From the NCBI GenBank assembly GCA_015680685.1, contig MNCI01034697.1, forward strand, positions 310,267 through 374,266: a DNA stretch of 64,000 nt. The letters are read 5' to 3'. The translations under genes were made by a program, and so were the position numbers. Positions 13,712-24,879 of this stretch are shown here, in pieces (within the stretch, counting starts at the first letter, position 1; each line of letters begins with the position of its first letter). Source of the DNA: Gnetum montanum. Taxonomy: Eukaryota > Streptophyta > Gnetopsida > Gnetales > Gnetaceae. The notes below the pieces were generated by a model. The model did no database searches, was not told the origin of the DNA, and saw nothing but the letters and a program-made list of their open reading frames with translations.

Positions 13712-14049
13712 CTACATAATACTTAACATTCCCTCATTTAGTGTTGAAATTAGTTTGAGAATAGCTAAATTAGAAATTTGAAGATCTTTCTTAACATTAT
13801 CTACTTTGTACATACCAATCATGTTCAAAAGATAGTCAATTCATTAAGCCTACAATGGTTCAGTTAGTAAATTATTCAATTGATTACTGCTTTGAATATC
13901 TATAGGCTTAATTACGCCCTTCTTCACTTCATGCTTAATAAAGTAATATTTGATGTCAATGTTCTTTCTCTTCTTATAAATTATGGGCTTCATAGACAAT
14001 TGAATTACTATTGTATTATCCACCAACTTGGAAATTGGAAGTTCAACTT

Positions 14050-14340
14050 CAAAACTTGGAAATTGGAAGTTCAACTTCAAAACCCAACTGAGAAAATAAC
14101 TTTTTTAACCATAAAACATGTTGAATACATTCAGCCATAGCAATACATTCTACCTCACATGATGAGAGGCTCATATTAGTTTGTTTCTTTATCTTCCAAT
14201 AAATAGGATTAGAACCTATCTCCATTAATAAACTTAATGCCAAAATCAACTATTCCATTAACATATCTCAAAATCTACTTCAAGGCATTAAGATGTGATT
14301 ACCTTGGCTCTTGCATAAACTTTGATAAAAATGAAGTTAC
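14050..14340 (-). pseudogene. Copia RNase H remnant
   Basis: The minus-strand reading contains RRPNLKYVTSFLSKFMQEP (about 14330-14275) and, nearer the LTR, YWKIKKQ followed by SLSSCEVECIAMAECIQHV and LWLKKL (14190-14090). These are the standard blocks leading into and forming the copia RNase H, which removes the RNA strand during reverse transcription. The D in the usual SSxEAEY region is not visible, and the end repeats a short segment (14035-14080). Confidence 0.75.
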
Positions 14341-14399
14341 ATATTTCAAATTAGGCCTTCTATGACACAAACATCTTAATGAACCTATCATACCTTTGT

Positions 14400-15213
14400 A
14401 TAAGGAAGGATCAACAAATGGAGTATTATCTTTCCTTGAAAGCTTCATATTTTGAAAAAGTGGGGTTCTAGCAATCTTGGCTTCCTCTAGCCCATACTTT
14501 TCAATGATGGCTTGTGCATACTTTGATTAATGCATCTTCAAAAAATATTATTCCTAATCAATTTGAATTTCTAAAATATATCTAAGAACTCCTATATCCT
14601 TCATCTCAAATTCATCTTTCATAGCATGCCCGAATTGCTCATTAAATTTTTTAGACATGACCATAAAATCAAGTCATCAACATAGAGTGAAATAATGATG
14701 AAATCAGAACCTTCATGTTTGAAGTACAAGGTGGGATTAAACATACAACTCCTATAATCATTCTCAAGGAAAATTCATTAATTCTATGAAACGAAGCTCC
14801 AAAAGCTTGCTTCAGGCCATACAAAGCTTTCCTCAACTTGCACACCTTATTTTCTTATCCTTGAACTACAAAACCTTTAGGCTAATAAATATAAACATCC
14901 TCTTCTAATTTACCATTAAAAATGCAAAATTAACATCCATTTGATATAGTTTCATACCTTTATGAGCAACAAAGGAGACCATAAGATTAATAGTCTCAAA
15001 TCTAGCAACACGAGCAAAAATATCATCATAATCAACATGCTTCTTTTGAAGAAAACCTCTTGCTACAAGTTTGGCCTTGTGTGAAATAATTTTTTCAACT
15101 TCATTGTATTTGGTTTTAAAGATCCATCTAGTATTAATGACTTTCTTCCCTTTTGGCCTATCCACCAATGTCCAAGTTTCATTTCTCTCAATAAAACTAA
15201 TTTCCTTCTTCAT
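14400..15213 (-). pseudogene. Copia reverse transcriptase, broken
   Basis: Reverse transcriptase copies element RNA into DNA. The minus strand shows the N-terminal block ERNETWTLVDRPKGKKVI, then TRWIFKTKY and KAKLVARGF (15180-15050), YQMDVNFAFL (14940-14910), LYGLKQAFGASF (about 14825-14790) and an intact catalytic LYVDD with the YVDD codons at 14684-14673. Frame breaks occur near 14905 and at several stops. The order and spacing match Ty1/copia. Confidence 0.85.
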
Positions 15214-15324
15214 GGCTTCAATCCAAACTTGAGATTTAAGAGCCCTCTTGATATTTGGGGGCTCATGTGCAAGAGCAACATATGCAACATGAGCAATGGC
15301 TTGACTTTAAATTCTCTATCTAAC

Positions 15325-16292
15325 ATTTGAGAAGGCATGTGCTCCTTCTCCACCCAAAGTCTTGAGTTGTACTCTTGCTTCTTGTCTTGATCAAGCTTGT
15401 GAAACTCATCAAAACTTGCCTTTGATTCATCAAATACAACATTTCTAGGGAAATACCACTTCCCATCAATGGGATCAAAACATTTATATCCACATTCTCT
15501 TGAATCATAACAAAAAAAAAACACATTTTTCCTCTACCATCCAACTTATCTATCAACTGATTTAGAATTTTGACATAACAAATACAACCAAGCACCTTTA
15601 AATTACATAAATTTAGAGACTTACTACAAAGTAACTGATAATGAGTCTTCTCTCCATTTCATGAAGTGATCAACCTATTAAGTAAATAGTTTGTTGTGTG
15701 GACTGGCTCATGCTAATACTCATTCAAAATTGAGGCATGTTTCAACAAATATCTTGTCATCTCCTATAAGACATCATTCTTCCTTTCTATTATGCCACTT
15801 CTTTGGGGTGAATACTCACATGTGAATTTTTTCTTTATTTCACATTTAGCATTATAATCATTGAATTCATTTTAAAAAAATTCACCATCATAATCTAACC
15901 TGATTGCCTTAATTCTCAAACCAAACCTATTCTCAACAAGCTTTTGAAAATTCTTAAACATAGGAAATACTTCATCCTTGGAATGCAAAACATATGACCA
16001 AGCATACATGAAAAATAATCAACAATTACTAAAAAAATATCTTCCTCCATTTATTAAAACTATGGGCATAGGTCCAACCATATCCATATGTAAATGTTCT
16101 AGTTGATGTGCCTTCTTCTCCATATAAGCTGCATGAGGAAAGGCCTTTTACTTGCCTTTAAGACATGTATCACAAACTTCATTAGGAAAAGTTAAAAACT
16201 TTAAACCAAAAATAGCCTTGAATTTAACCAACTTTGTAGTGTTTTTATAGGATGCATGCCCAAGCCACCAATGCCACAATCTTGCCTCTTTA
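15325..16292 (-). pseudogene. Copia integrase with GAG-pre-integrase block, broken
   Basis: Integrase inserts the DNA copy into the host genome. The minus strand shows the zinc-binding entry block LWHWWLGH (about 16280-16258), then NEVCDTCLKGK (about 16175-16145), SGIIERKNDVL and EMTRYLLKH (about 15800-15735), and the C-terminal block GRGKMCFF, GYKCFDP and GKWYFPRNVVFDE (15545-15430). The catalytic aspartates were not individually located. Several frameshifts split the reading. Confidence 0.8.
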
Positions 16293-16639
16293 ATCTTGGC
16301 CATAAAAGAAAATTTCTCATCAACATGATTCTGTAAAAAAGTGGTTCCAAGATAATAGATCTAATTTTTTAGTCTTAGAAGGCTAGCTATGATCCTCCTT
16401 GAATCTGAAATTATACAAATGTTGACTTCAAAAACAACCTTGCTTCCCCTTTTCACCATCTATCCAACTGAAAGTAAAGAATTAGATAATTTTGAAACAT
16501 AGAAAACATCATGGACCTACACTTCCATCTTTAAGAGTAATAAGGATTTTTTTCAATTCTTTCAATGTGGATCTACTCACCATCACCAACTTTGATTGTA
16601 CCCAAGTTGCCATTGGACTTATACTCAATAAAAGTTTTT

Positions 16640-16690
16640 TTGTGATGAGTCATGTGGTTTCAACAACTACTATTAAGGATCCATGTACTT
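16640..16690 (-). pseudogene. Copia protease remnant with inactivated active site
   Basis: The minus strand reads TWILNSSC, stop, NHMTHH. In the family the consensus is W-x-L-D-S-G-C-S-x-H-M, so the catalytic Asp is Asn and the Gly is Ser here, and a stop follows. The position between the zinc knuckle and integrase is correct for copia. Confidence 0.7.
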
Positions 16691-16836
16691 GAAGTGATAT
16701 TATCAAACATGGTGAATGCGACAAAATTTGAATCATCTTAATAATCTATAACTTGTTTGGCTCTATCTTGTGATGCAGGGTCTTCTCCTTTTTAAGTATC
16801 TTAAATTGTGAGATTTTGAATACTAGTTTTCTCCCA

Positions 16837-16878
16837 ACATCTTTCTTCATAATGGCCTCTCTTGCCACAAAAGTTGCA
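16837..16878 (-). pseudogene. Copia gag zinc knuckle (CCHC), sequence intact
   Basis: The minus strand encodes CNFCGKRGHYEERC, a perfect C-x2-C-x4-H-x4-C knuckle that binds element RNA in the capsid protein. Flanking gag sequence (16.9-17.7 kb) is broken. Confidence 0.85.
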
Positions 16879-17778
16879 CCATGGAACTGATGAAGATGAT
16901 GCATCTTGACCTCTTTTTGGTAAAAAGTTTATCCTACCACCATTAAGATCTCTTCCTCCTCTAGAAAAATTATAAAAAACTCTACCTCTTGGCTAAAATC
17001 CTCCTCTAAATTTTTGAGGCCTTGTCTCATTTGATTACCTCTTTTCCTTTAAATAGTTAAATTTGCCTCCCACTCTTCTTCCTCTAGAGAATCTTCCACC
17101 TCTTACAGGGTATGGATTTGCAACATGAGCATTTTCATTTGGATTTGAAATCTTCAATTCTTCTAAAGCCTTCACACTTTCAATATTCTCATTGATTGTA
17201 TAGATGGAGAAGTTTTTTATCTAAATAATAATTTTAATAGAGGTTGATAATCTGTAATCATTGTAAAGAACTTGCATCACCTTATTTTCCTTCTACTATA
17301 TTGTGAGACTACAATTGTACTCATCCAAATTTCTCAAAATAATGTGAAGCCTATCAAAAAATGAAAGAGAGACTCTCATCTTGTAATCCTCAAATTATCA
17401 AACTCAGTCTTGTATTTCATTTTCTTCAATTTCCTATTTACCTCACCTCTATACTCTTCTTGCAAGGTGTTCCAACAAGCCTTGGATGTGTCTTTAGTAA
17501 TGATTCTAGTTTTAGTTGCCTCTTAAACACTAGTAAAAATTATCATCTTCACAAATGAATCAGTCTTCCTATTTCTTTTAAGCTTATTCCCCTGCTCTCT
17601 CACCATTAGATCTAGAGACACAACAAAACTAGGTTCAACATACTCCCACACTTCATGAACTTGTAGGAGGGATTTCATTAGAGATGATCAATAAGTATAA
17701 TCTTGAGAGTCATAAAAAATAACTGTTCACTTCAACATGTCTTTGATTTATTTAGTAGCCATGAGAATGGATTAACTA

Positions 17779-17789
17779 CTTTGATACCA
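17779..17789 (-). other. Copia primer binding site (initiator tRNA-Met type)
   Basis: The minus strand reads TGGTATCAAAG beside the 5' LTR; TGGTATCAGAG is the usual copia site pairing with the 3' end of initiator tRNA-Met. It lies two bases inside the LTR end. Confidence 0.8.
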
Positions 17790-17791
17790 AT

Positions 17792-18317
17792 TATTGGAAT
17801 GAGCACAATGGATAGGATGAGGAAGAATGAAAGCTTTATGATTAAATTTGATAAATACTTGTGATATTCTAAAATCTTATGATGTCATGTGAAATGTATT
17901 GTGAAATAACTAAGAAATTGAACTGTGAAAATCAAATCATTGGAAAAATTCACTATGAAAAATTAAAACTAGAATAAAACTTAAAAATTTTGAGAATTGC
18001 TAACTTCTTACATTATTTTATAAAAAACATTACATCAAGCTTTTTTTCTTTTCTTTTTTTTTTTTATTTTTTGCACAATAAGAAAACTCTTCTAACTGCT
18101 TTTATAAAGAAAAAGAAAAAAAACTCAATTGGGAGTTAAACTCACCATTACTGAGTTAAACTCACCATGACTGAGTTAAACTCATCATAACTAACCACTA
18201 ACTATTAGAAAAAAAAAATTTAAAAAGTACATGATAAAAAAAATTTAATACTTAAAAAAGTTACTAATCCAAAAAATTTTAAAAAAATGTCCAAATTAGG
18301 AGAAAACAATTTCTACA
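17792..18317 (-). repeat. 5' LTR of the copia element
   Basis: It aligns with 13212-13711 and sits next to the primer site. It is about 26 bp longer than the 3' LTR, mostly because of an expanded T tract (about 18042-18070) and a duplicated short motif (about 18138-18182) that reads as repeated GAGTTAAACTCA. Confidence 0.85.
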
Positions 18318-18450
18318 CATACTTTCCTACTCTCAAAATGTAGACTAAGATAATAGCCTCGCTAATGCATCCCAATGAGGGTCATCTTAGCTCCTTTAAG
18401 GTGTTTCATCACCAACTAGTCCACACCCATATGTTGGTATCACCAATACA

Positions 18451-19683
18451 CATGCATACATACATCATGTCTATCATACAAGTAACACGTAGATCATAAC
18501 ATGCCATAAACCAATTGACCAATAAGAAATCCAAACAATCACTGATCCTACACAATCAGTGCTATAGACATCAATCAATTTCCAATGCATAATGATGATA
18601 AAACATATAGCACAACCATAGCTCATACATTCAAGAATATTTAACCCTAAGAAACCATTGCTATAGGCATCAAGTGTAAGTGCTAATATGCCAACAATTA
18701 CACCATTAGCTAATGTGTATACATCTCATTTATCATACCATAATAGCACAAATATGCTACATATAATGCTAATACATTTAGCATACAATTGTAATTGGTC
18801 TAAGGTTCACATTGAAAAATTACTCCAATGGTGACCTTGGTTATGACTTGCAACTTACTCATACCTACCCTTTATACGGGATTGTAACCCTAGCATGGCT
18901 CAGGCCAAGCTTGTGCTTCTATGCATTAATAGACTACAACTTCAAATCACTAGTGCCATGCTTACATCTAACTCATGCTAGGAAGAATCTCATATCCAAA
19001 ACTTACCATGATCTTGTTATGGACAAATTGTAACTATCTACAACTCACTTAAATCCAAAATTCAACTTGAAACTCATTATGACCTCACCACACCTCTAAC
19101 GCAAATCATGCCCTCTAAACCTACTACCATGATGATAGTATTAGGATGCCATGACTTGCATCTACATGCAAAAGATTCAAAAATATAAATTGTGACCTCA
19201 TCATGCCTAGGATATAACTTGCATCCATGAAACCCTACTAATGCGACTTAACAACGATAGGGCCATGACCTACCCAAGAACTTGTACTCCATAGAAACTG
19301 ATCTAGAAATGGAAACAATGATCACACCCTAGGATTCATATAAGTCACAATGTAAATCACATGCAATCCACGATACCAAACACCTAGAAAATAGTAATGG
19401 AGCTTTCACTATCTCTAAACTAAGCCAAAAGCACACATAAATCCATACATAAAAATTACCAACACATAAACTACCGAAACATTGGAATCATTAGGGATAC
19501 CAACATGCCATATGCAAACATTGATGTAACTAATTTTCACATTAGGCCAAACCTATTTTTCCTCATTCATTCCATAACTATGCATAGATCATCATGAGTC
19601 ATGGTGAAATTACCTTGAGAGAGTTCTAAATCATGAAGTGACCATAGATCGTGGTTAGAATTTTTTAACAACCACAAAACAAC
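18451..19683. repeat. Dispersed repeat, copy A (matches 48212-50400)
   Basis: The sequence from about 18451 to 19575 aligns almost continuously with 48212-49340, by eye around 90 percent identical with small indels. It then jumps: 19585-19683 aligns with about 50263-50360, so copy A lacks about 920 bp present in copy B. No coding domain is visible. The Athila-like LTR at 19684 begins directly after ACAAC inside this repeat, so the repeat was the insertion target. Confidence 0.75.
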
Positions 19684-20493
19684 TGATAAATTATGTTTTT
19701 TTCATACACTTTGATATCGGAGTGGCCACAATATCGAGTACATGATATTCCAGCCCAAGATGGGTTACTCCCGAGTCTATAAATACAGCCGCCAGGCGCA
19801 TGATTGAGGGTATTTTTTGGCAATCAAGTAGTGAAACTCTTGTATTTTGTTCATTTCAGAGTTAGAATATTTTTTAAGTGCCCACAATAGGAGGTCTAAG
19901 TGTGAACAGATCTTTATTCAAGCATTGATGTACCTGAACACATCATTGTGTTGGCAATAAAGATGAACTCTTTGATTCATTCCTTTATGCATTTATATAG
20001 TGTGATTTCATGAAATTTACATTAATGTTATTTATAAAATAATTAATTTTGATTAATCAAGAAACTCATTAAAATACACAAGCATGACCCCTTCAAGCAT
20101 ATCTGTGACACTTGGTAGCTCAGAAATGATTAGCGTTTGACAACCTAGCAGTGTTTACACAAAGTTCAAGATGTGTTTGGGAAGTGGGAACAATTACTTG
20201 TGCTAGGCTAGGTTAGACCATAGTTTACTTAGCATCTAATCACTCTTACTTTTATTCTTATTCTAGGTGAGTAATTTGATAAAACACAAAATAATAAAAA
20301 TCTTACACCTTGGTCACACTTAACCATACAATTGCATTCCACAAGTGGGACTAGGAATATAATGAATAAACAACATGCACACACTATTTAGCTCTAGTGT
20401 ACTTAGTAATTATAGTCTATGGAATTCAACCAGATTACACATGAATGCCTATGATTCATATGGTTGGGCGTAGGGGTACCTTGCCACTCATCA
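19684..20493 (+). repeat. 5' LTR of the plus-strand Athila-like element
   Basis: It starts TGATAAATTATG, alignable with TGATGAGTCATG of the younger LTR at 62617 through three transitions, and ends CCACTCATCA. A TATA box lies at 19778-19785. Upstream of it are one GATATC (19713-19718) and decayed relatives (ATATCG near 19731, GATATT at 19744-19749). Length 810 bp. Confidence 0.8.
19713..19749 (+). promoter_or_regulatory. Decayed GATATC motif cluster upstream of the LTR TATA box
   Basis: One intact GATATC and two one-base derivatives lie 30-65 bp upstream of TATAAATA. The run from ATATCGAGTACATGATATT to CAGCCCA is nearly identical to 27036-27062 in the next LTR, so it descends from the same cluster. 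Confidence 0.55.
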
Positions 20494-20494
20494 T

Positions 20495-20510
20495 TGGTGT
20501 CGTTGTCAAG
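20495..20510 (+). other. Primer binding site, tRNA-Asp type, decayed
   Basis: TGGTGTCGTTGTCAAG directly follows the LTR end CTCATCA. It matches the Athila-type site TGGCGCCGTTGCCGGG except for C-to-T/G-to-A type changes. From here to about 21180 lies untranslated leader without visible coding. Confidence 0.7.
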
Positions 20511-21179
20511 AACTGTAGCTCTACATGCACTATCTAAACCAAGTGAAACTTAATAACCTTGTTGTTTGAACCCTAAGAGTCAAATCTTATGTAAACAAAA
20601 ATTGAAATTATAATTAAAATAAACCTTAACTACACACTGCCTATAAGTTCATTAACACAAAATTTCTTCTTCTCACTGGAGCCCATCTCCACCTAGGGCA
20701 GTCAAGGTGCCTCAGTAATACCGGGTGGTATATGCTCATCCCAATGAGTATGTACCCAACTTCACCTTCATCTTGAATTAAGATGAACTATTACAATGGC
20801 ACGACATGGAAGACAACATTGTATTACCGCCTGATTAATCTATTCCAACAATGCTCCAGCTAATGCTCACACAACACAGGATTCAACATCTTCATGGAGA
20901 ATACAAGATGTGAGATCCCGACTTAAGGGATTATCATCCCACTGAAGCATAAAGATTAAGGGATCATCAGCTAGAGCACTAACACGAGCTTGTGAAGGGA
21001 AAAGGGTCAAATACTTTTCACCTCTACTTGGTCCATTTGATGAAGGCAGCCACTTCTCTAGTGATTCTCCTCTCTTTGACTTTGTTTAGGGAGCCCTCAA
21101 CCAAAATGCACAATCCAAAATTCATAATCTAGGTTTTGGTCAAAATGGATCCAATGACAAAAATGGATCCAGAGAGGCA

Positions 21180-22470
21180 AATCAAGATAAGGGGGAAAAA
21201 GGAGATCACGATCGCGATCGTGGTCATGAGCATCGAAGAAAGGGTGATAGGCATCAACGCAAAGCAAGTTCCCCTTCTTCTTCCCCTTCATCACCATCTT
21301 CTTCTTCTTCATCTAGCTCAGATTGTGGTTGCAAAAGAAATAACCATAATGGAGGTGATCGATGGGACCAGAACAATAGAAGGGACCATAAGGAAAATTG
21401 TGATCAAAGATGTGGGCAATCCAAAGAGGCCCATCATCAAGAAAGAAGGGCTAGTAAAGAACATCATAGGCACCATCACCATGGCCTTGATGAACCTCTA
21501 CTTGCTGCTCAAGGCATGTTAAACATTGTAGAGGCTGTGAGGATTCCAACAAGGCACATGAAAGATAGCAAATAAAACGGTTGGACATGAACAACATCCC
21601 TCAGTTTGAGGGAGGATATGATGTTGATATGAAAAATCATCTTCAGGTCTTTCGAGATGCATGTCCCTTGCAAAATATTGAAAATGACTAGCAGAAGCTG
21701 AAATTATTTCCAAGGACACTCATAAAGGAAGCAGAAAATTGATACTGATCCTTGGAGTACGATGTTAGAATTGTTCAATGATAAATATCAAACATACTCT
21801 TGAGTATCCAAGGAAGCATATCCAAGGGTGGAAATAAGAAAAACCATGAGCCCTTGGATGTTGCTATTGGTCGATACTACTCTCTGTTGCATAGGTGCCC
21901 TGGCCATGGATACTCTCAGCTTCATCAACTTCACCATATCATAGATGGATTGTGGTCTAAAATAAGGAATCTGTAAAATCCAAAAATTAATTGAGTAGGT
22001 AGCCAAGGAGGAGGAAGAATTGAGAAAATGAGAAAGTGTAGATAAATACAACAGGGACCCTTCTATCCGCAAAGGGGGTTTAATTTTATGATAGTGAAGA
22101 TGAATTAACAAAATATGAGGTGGCTAATCAGAAAACCTTGCCACTCAAAAAATTGCAATTAGAAATTACAGCTAAGGTTGATTAGTTATGGGACTCCATG
22201 GACAATAGGTTTTAAGCTATCTTAAAAATTACTAAAGAGTCCAAGGAGCTAAGTCGTGAGCGTGAGCACCAAAGACGTAAGAAAGCTGAACATGCCATAT
22301 CTAAGGATAAAGGTAAAATGGCTATGATAAATATGGTTGTGGATAATGACTCAAATAATTATTGCAGTTGTGACGTCTATCAATATAAACATCCTAAGGG
22401 ATGTTTCCTAGTTGTGTCACACTTGTAGGAATCTGGGGTGTATGCCTTACATCCACAACTTGCACAAAGG
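21180..22470 (+). pseudogene. gag of the plus-strand Athila-like element, broken
   Basis: Gag forms the particle that packages element RNA. The stretch opens with a disordered Arg/Asp/His/Ser-rich part (about 21190-21480), then shows FEGGYDVDMKNHLQVFRDAC (about 21609-21668) and a core related to the better gag at 28.3 kb. Near 22360-22400 comes the finger region YCSCDVYQYKHPKGC, where the second Cys of the C-x2-C-x3-H finger has become Tyr. A Pro/Thr/His-rich tract follows to about 22850. Stops and frameshifts are frequent, so no intact product is expected. Confidence 0.7.
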
Positions 22471-23099
22471 AAAACACCCAAAAGATTGCCTTATCCATAA
22501 GGCAATCCTTAACAGTTCCACCAACCACAGTAGTACTATGCAAGTGAAACTCCATCATAGCCCTACGAATTATACCAATAGTGGCAGCAACCATAATTTT
22601 GGGCATTCCACCTCCAAGATAGCAATACCCTTACCAACAACTAGATCCCTATGGTTACTATGTTTAGTAACCTTCATCTCTTCGAGATTCCTTCAGTCAT
22701 GTTGGTACTTACCAACCTCACCACTACCCTTCCGAAGTGTACTAATCACCTATCCAACGAGGGATGCCACATACTATCATCATGCACCTCCTATTCCTGC
22801 ACCTACTCCTCCATCACCTACATAGCTACCACCTACTCTATTCATACAGGGTGAACTGCCTACCCAACAATAATAAAGAAATGCTACAAGGGTTGTTAAT
22901 CTACAACTAATTAATCCACCAAGTGGGTCGAAACCACAAACAAAGAAAAGATCCTTCTTTTGACCTCGCAGTCCACTGAAGCCCATTGATACATTAGTGG
23001 TTGGTAATCCTACTCCTCCACCTTCCTCTGTCTTACCTTCATTCGAGTCCTCTTCAAACCAAAATCCTTCTCGAATCGTTAATGTATTGTTGACCCATG

Positions 23100-23573
23100 T
23101 TGTATCTGATCGGATTCAAGCTGGTAACTTGCCCAGAAAGTTAACTGATCCTAGGAGTCCCCTAGTATATTTGCAAATTGCTAGGAATGAGCCTTGTAAA
23201 GCTCTTCGGTTCCGATGTTAATCTAATCTCGCATGAGATGTACATAATGTGGAACCTTCCTCCCTTAAAGAAGAGCAACATTCAGCTGAAACTAGTAGAC
23301 CAGTCCATCACTGTTCCATTAGGATTGGTAGAGAACATCATAACCACCATTTGTGAACGGTCATATCTCGTCGACTTCCTAGTAATCAAGGTGGAGAACT
23401 GTAAGGGAAACTTCCCAATTATTATGGGAAGGACATGGTTAAGCACTGTTGATGCCAAAATGAACATTAAAGATCTTTCCTTGGAGATATCAAAAGAAAA
23501 TAAATTTGGAAAGATCAAGAAGAAGAGGGTTTTATGTATCATGTACAATGATTCAGGGTGTCATTATGTATAA
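23100..23573 (+). pseudogene. Retropepsin of the plus-strand Athila-like element, frameshifted at the active site
   Basis: Conserved protease blocks appear in order: NEPCKAL (23187-23208), VNLISHEMY (23217-23243), then LVDQSI, PLGLVE, SYLVDFLVI and NFPIIMGRTWLS up to about 23450, and KDLSLEIS. The frame shifts exactly where the sister copies have LLDSGS: one frame ends in FRC and stop, and the next resumes at KLFGSDVNLIS. The catalytic D-S-G is therefore lost. The long second frame (23178-23573) is open. Confidence 0.8.
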
Positions 23574-23999
23574 AAGTTATGGTCAGTAAAGCAAACATCT
23601 ATCTCTACACACAAGCAGTATGCACCAGAAGCTAAAATTCAAAGATGTTTGTACACAGCAACCACAAAATAGGAAGGCACCCAATGGTTGACACTTGATT
23701 CTAGCAGTAGTACATTGTGCATGGAACCTATTGAGGACCTAATGTACAAATATGTTGTAAGTATGAATGAACTTCAATAAGTTCATCACCAACTCTTTGA
23801 ATGAGCAAATGATTATGTCAATTGGAGAGAGCTAAAGATTCCTGACAATTTTAGGCAAGAACCCCTTGATTTAAGACACTACTATGTATTCTTAAAAAAT
23901 GGAAGGCCCATCATTATTAATGCTAAGCTTACTATAGAACAAAAGAAAATGTTGATAAAGGTTGTGGAAAAATGATCAGTAGCCTTTACCTGGTCATAT

Positions 24000-24645
24000 T
24001 CCAAGCTCACTGGGATAAATCCAAGAATATGCTAGCACCAGATATACACTGACCCCACCGTTAAGCCAAAATTATAACCACAATGGCATTTGAATTCCAA
24101 ATTAAAGCAGATTATTAAAGAGGAGGTTGAACAACTACTCAAGGCGAAATTCATCTACCCTATCACAGATAGTGAGTGGGTCAGTCCACACATGATTGTA
24201 CCCAAGAAAGAAGGCAAATGGTGAGTGTGCATCGACTTCTAGCTGCTCAACATGGCAACTTTCAAAGATCATTTTTCATTGCCTCTTGTCGACCAAGTGC
24301 TAAATATCATTGTTGGGCACAACTATTACAGATTTCTAGATAGTTATAGTGGCTATAACAAAATTTGGATTACACTAGAGGACCAGGCAAAGATAACTTT
24401 TACAAGTCCTTGGGGAACTTTTGCTTACCGTCAAATGCCATTCAGTCTATGTAATGCCCCAGCCACATTTCAACGATTAGTCCTAAGCATTTTCCAACAA
24501 CAGATCAGTAGTAGGGTAAAAGTTTTTATAGATGATATTTTTACCTATGAAGCTATGTTTGAGCAAGCCTTGAAATGTCTTGAGCGGGTGTTAAAACAAT
24601 GTGTTGAAATAAACCTCTAGCTCAATTGGCAAAAGAGCCATCTTA
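24000..24645 (+). pseudogene. Gypsy reverse transcriptase, broken
   Basis: The stretch 24030-24250 reads as the N-terminal part, including EEVEQLLKAKFIYPI and SPHMIVPKKEGKW, followed by two in-frame stops in the W-x-V-C-I-D-F block. From 24252 to 24620 it is open: FKDHFSLPLVDQ, FLDSYSGYNKIW, ITFTSPWGTFAYRQMPF, LCNAPATFQR and the catalytic VKVFIDDI, where FIDD stands for the usual [YF]xDD. The polymerase palm motifs are present, but stops upstream break the polyprotein. Confidence 0.85.
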
Positions 24646-24699
24646 TGGTCTAAGAAGGCATAGTCTTGGGGCACCATATTTCAAAAGCAAGAACCGAGG

Positions 24700-24825
24700 T
24701 GGACCCTAAAAAAATAAGGATCATACGGTGACTCATGATTTTGCAAGAGTTTGATTTCACAATGGTAGATCGAAATGCTGTGGAGAATGTGGTTGCAAAT
24801 CACTTATCGTGACTAAGATGGACAA
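24700..24825 (+). pseudogene. RNase H reduced to its last few residues
   Basis: After VDPKKIR of the reverse transcriptase (about 24700-24720) the sequence jumps to LQEFDFTMVDR and ENVVANHLS (24740-24810), which is the end of gypsy RNase H. The catalytic RNase H body seen in the minus-strand copy at 53.7-54.1 kb is absent, so an internal deletion of roughly 0.8-0.9 kb is inferred near 24730. Confidence 0.7.
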
Positions 24826-24879
24826 CAAGAAGAAAGAGAGCTCCTTATCTGATCAATTCCCTAACGAATCTCTCCTTGT

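Larger units (their letters stand above)
13212..18317 (-). mobile_element. Ty1/copia LTR retrotransposon, structurally near complete, coding frames broken
   Basis: Two similar blocks of about 500 bp (13212-13711 and 17792-18317) flank a minus-strand interior with copia domain order: gag zinc knuckle (16837-16878), protease remnant (about 16650-16690), integrase (about 16.29-15.33 kb), reverse transcriptase (15213-14.4 kb) and RNase H (14.33-14.05 kb). Protease and integrase before reverse transcriptase defines Ty1/copia. A primer site complementary to initiator tRNA-Met lies at 17779-17789. Many stops and frameshifts make it non-autonomous now. No exact target duplication adjoins the termini, though ATACT occurs one base outside each end (13206-13210 and 18319-18323). 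Confidence 0.88.

Noticed and set aside
21136-21522. 128-codon plus-strand frame rich in Ile, Met, Leu and Lys
   Set aside because: It is an off-frame reading of the Arg/Asp/His/Ser-rich gag start; the gag frame matches the sister elements.
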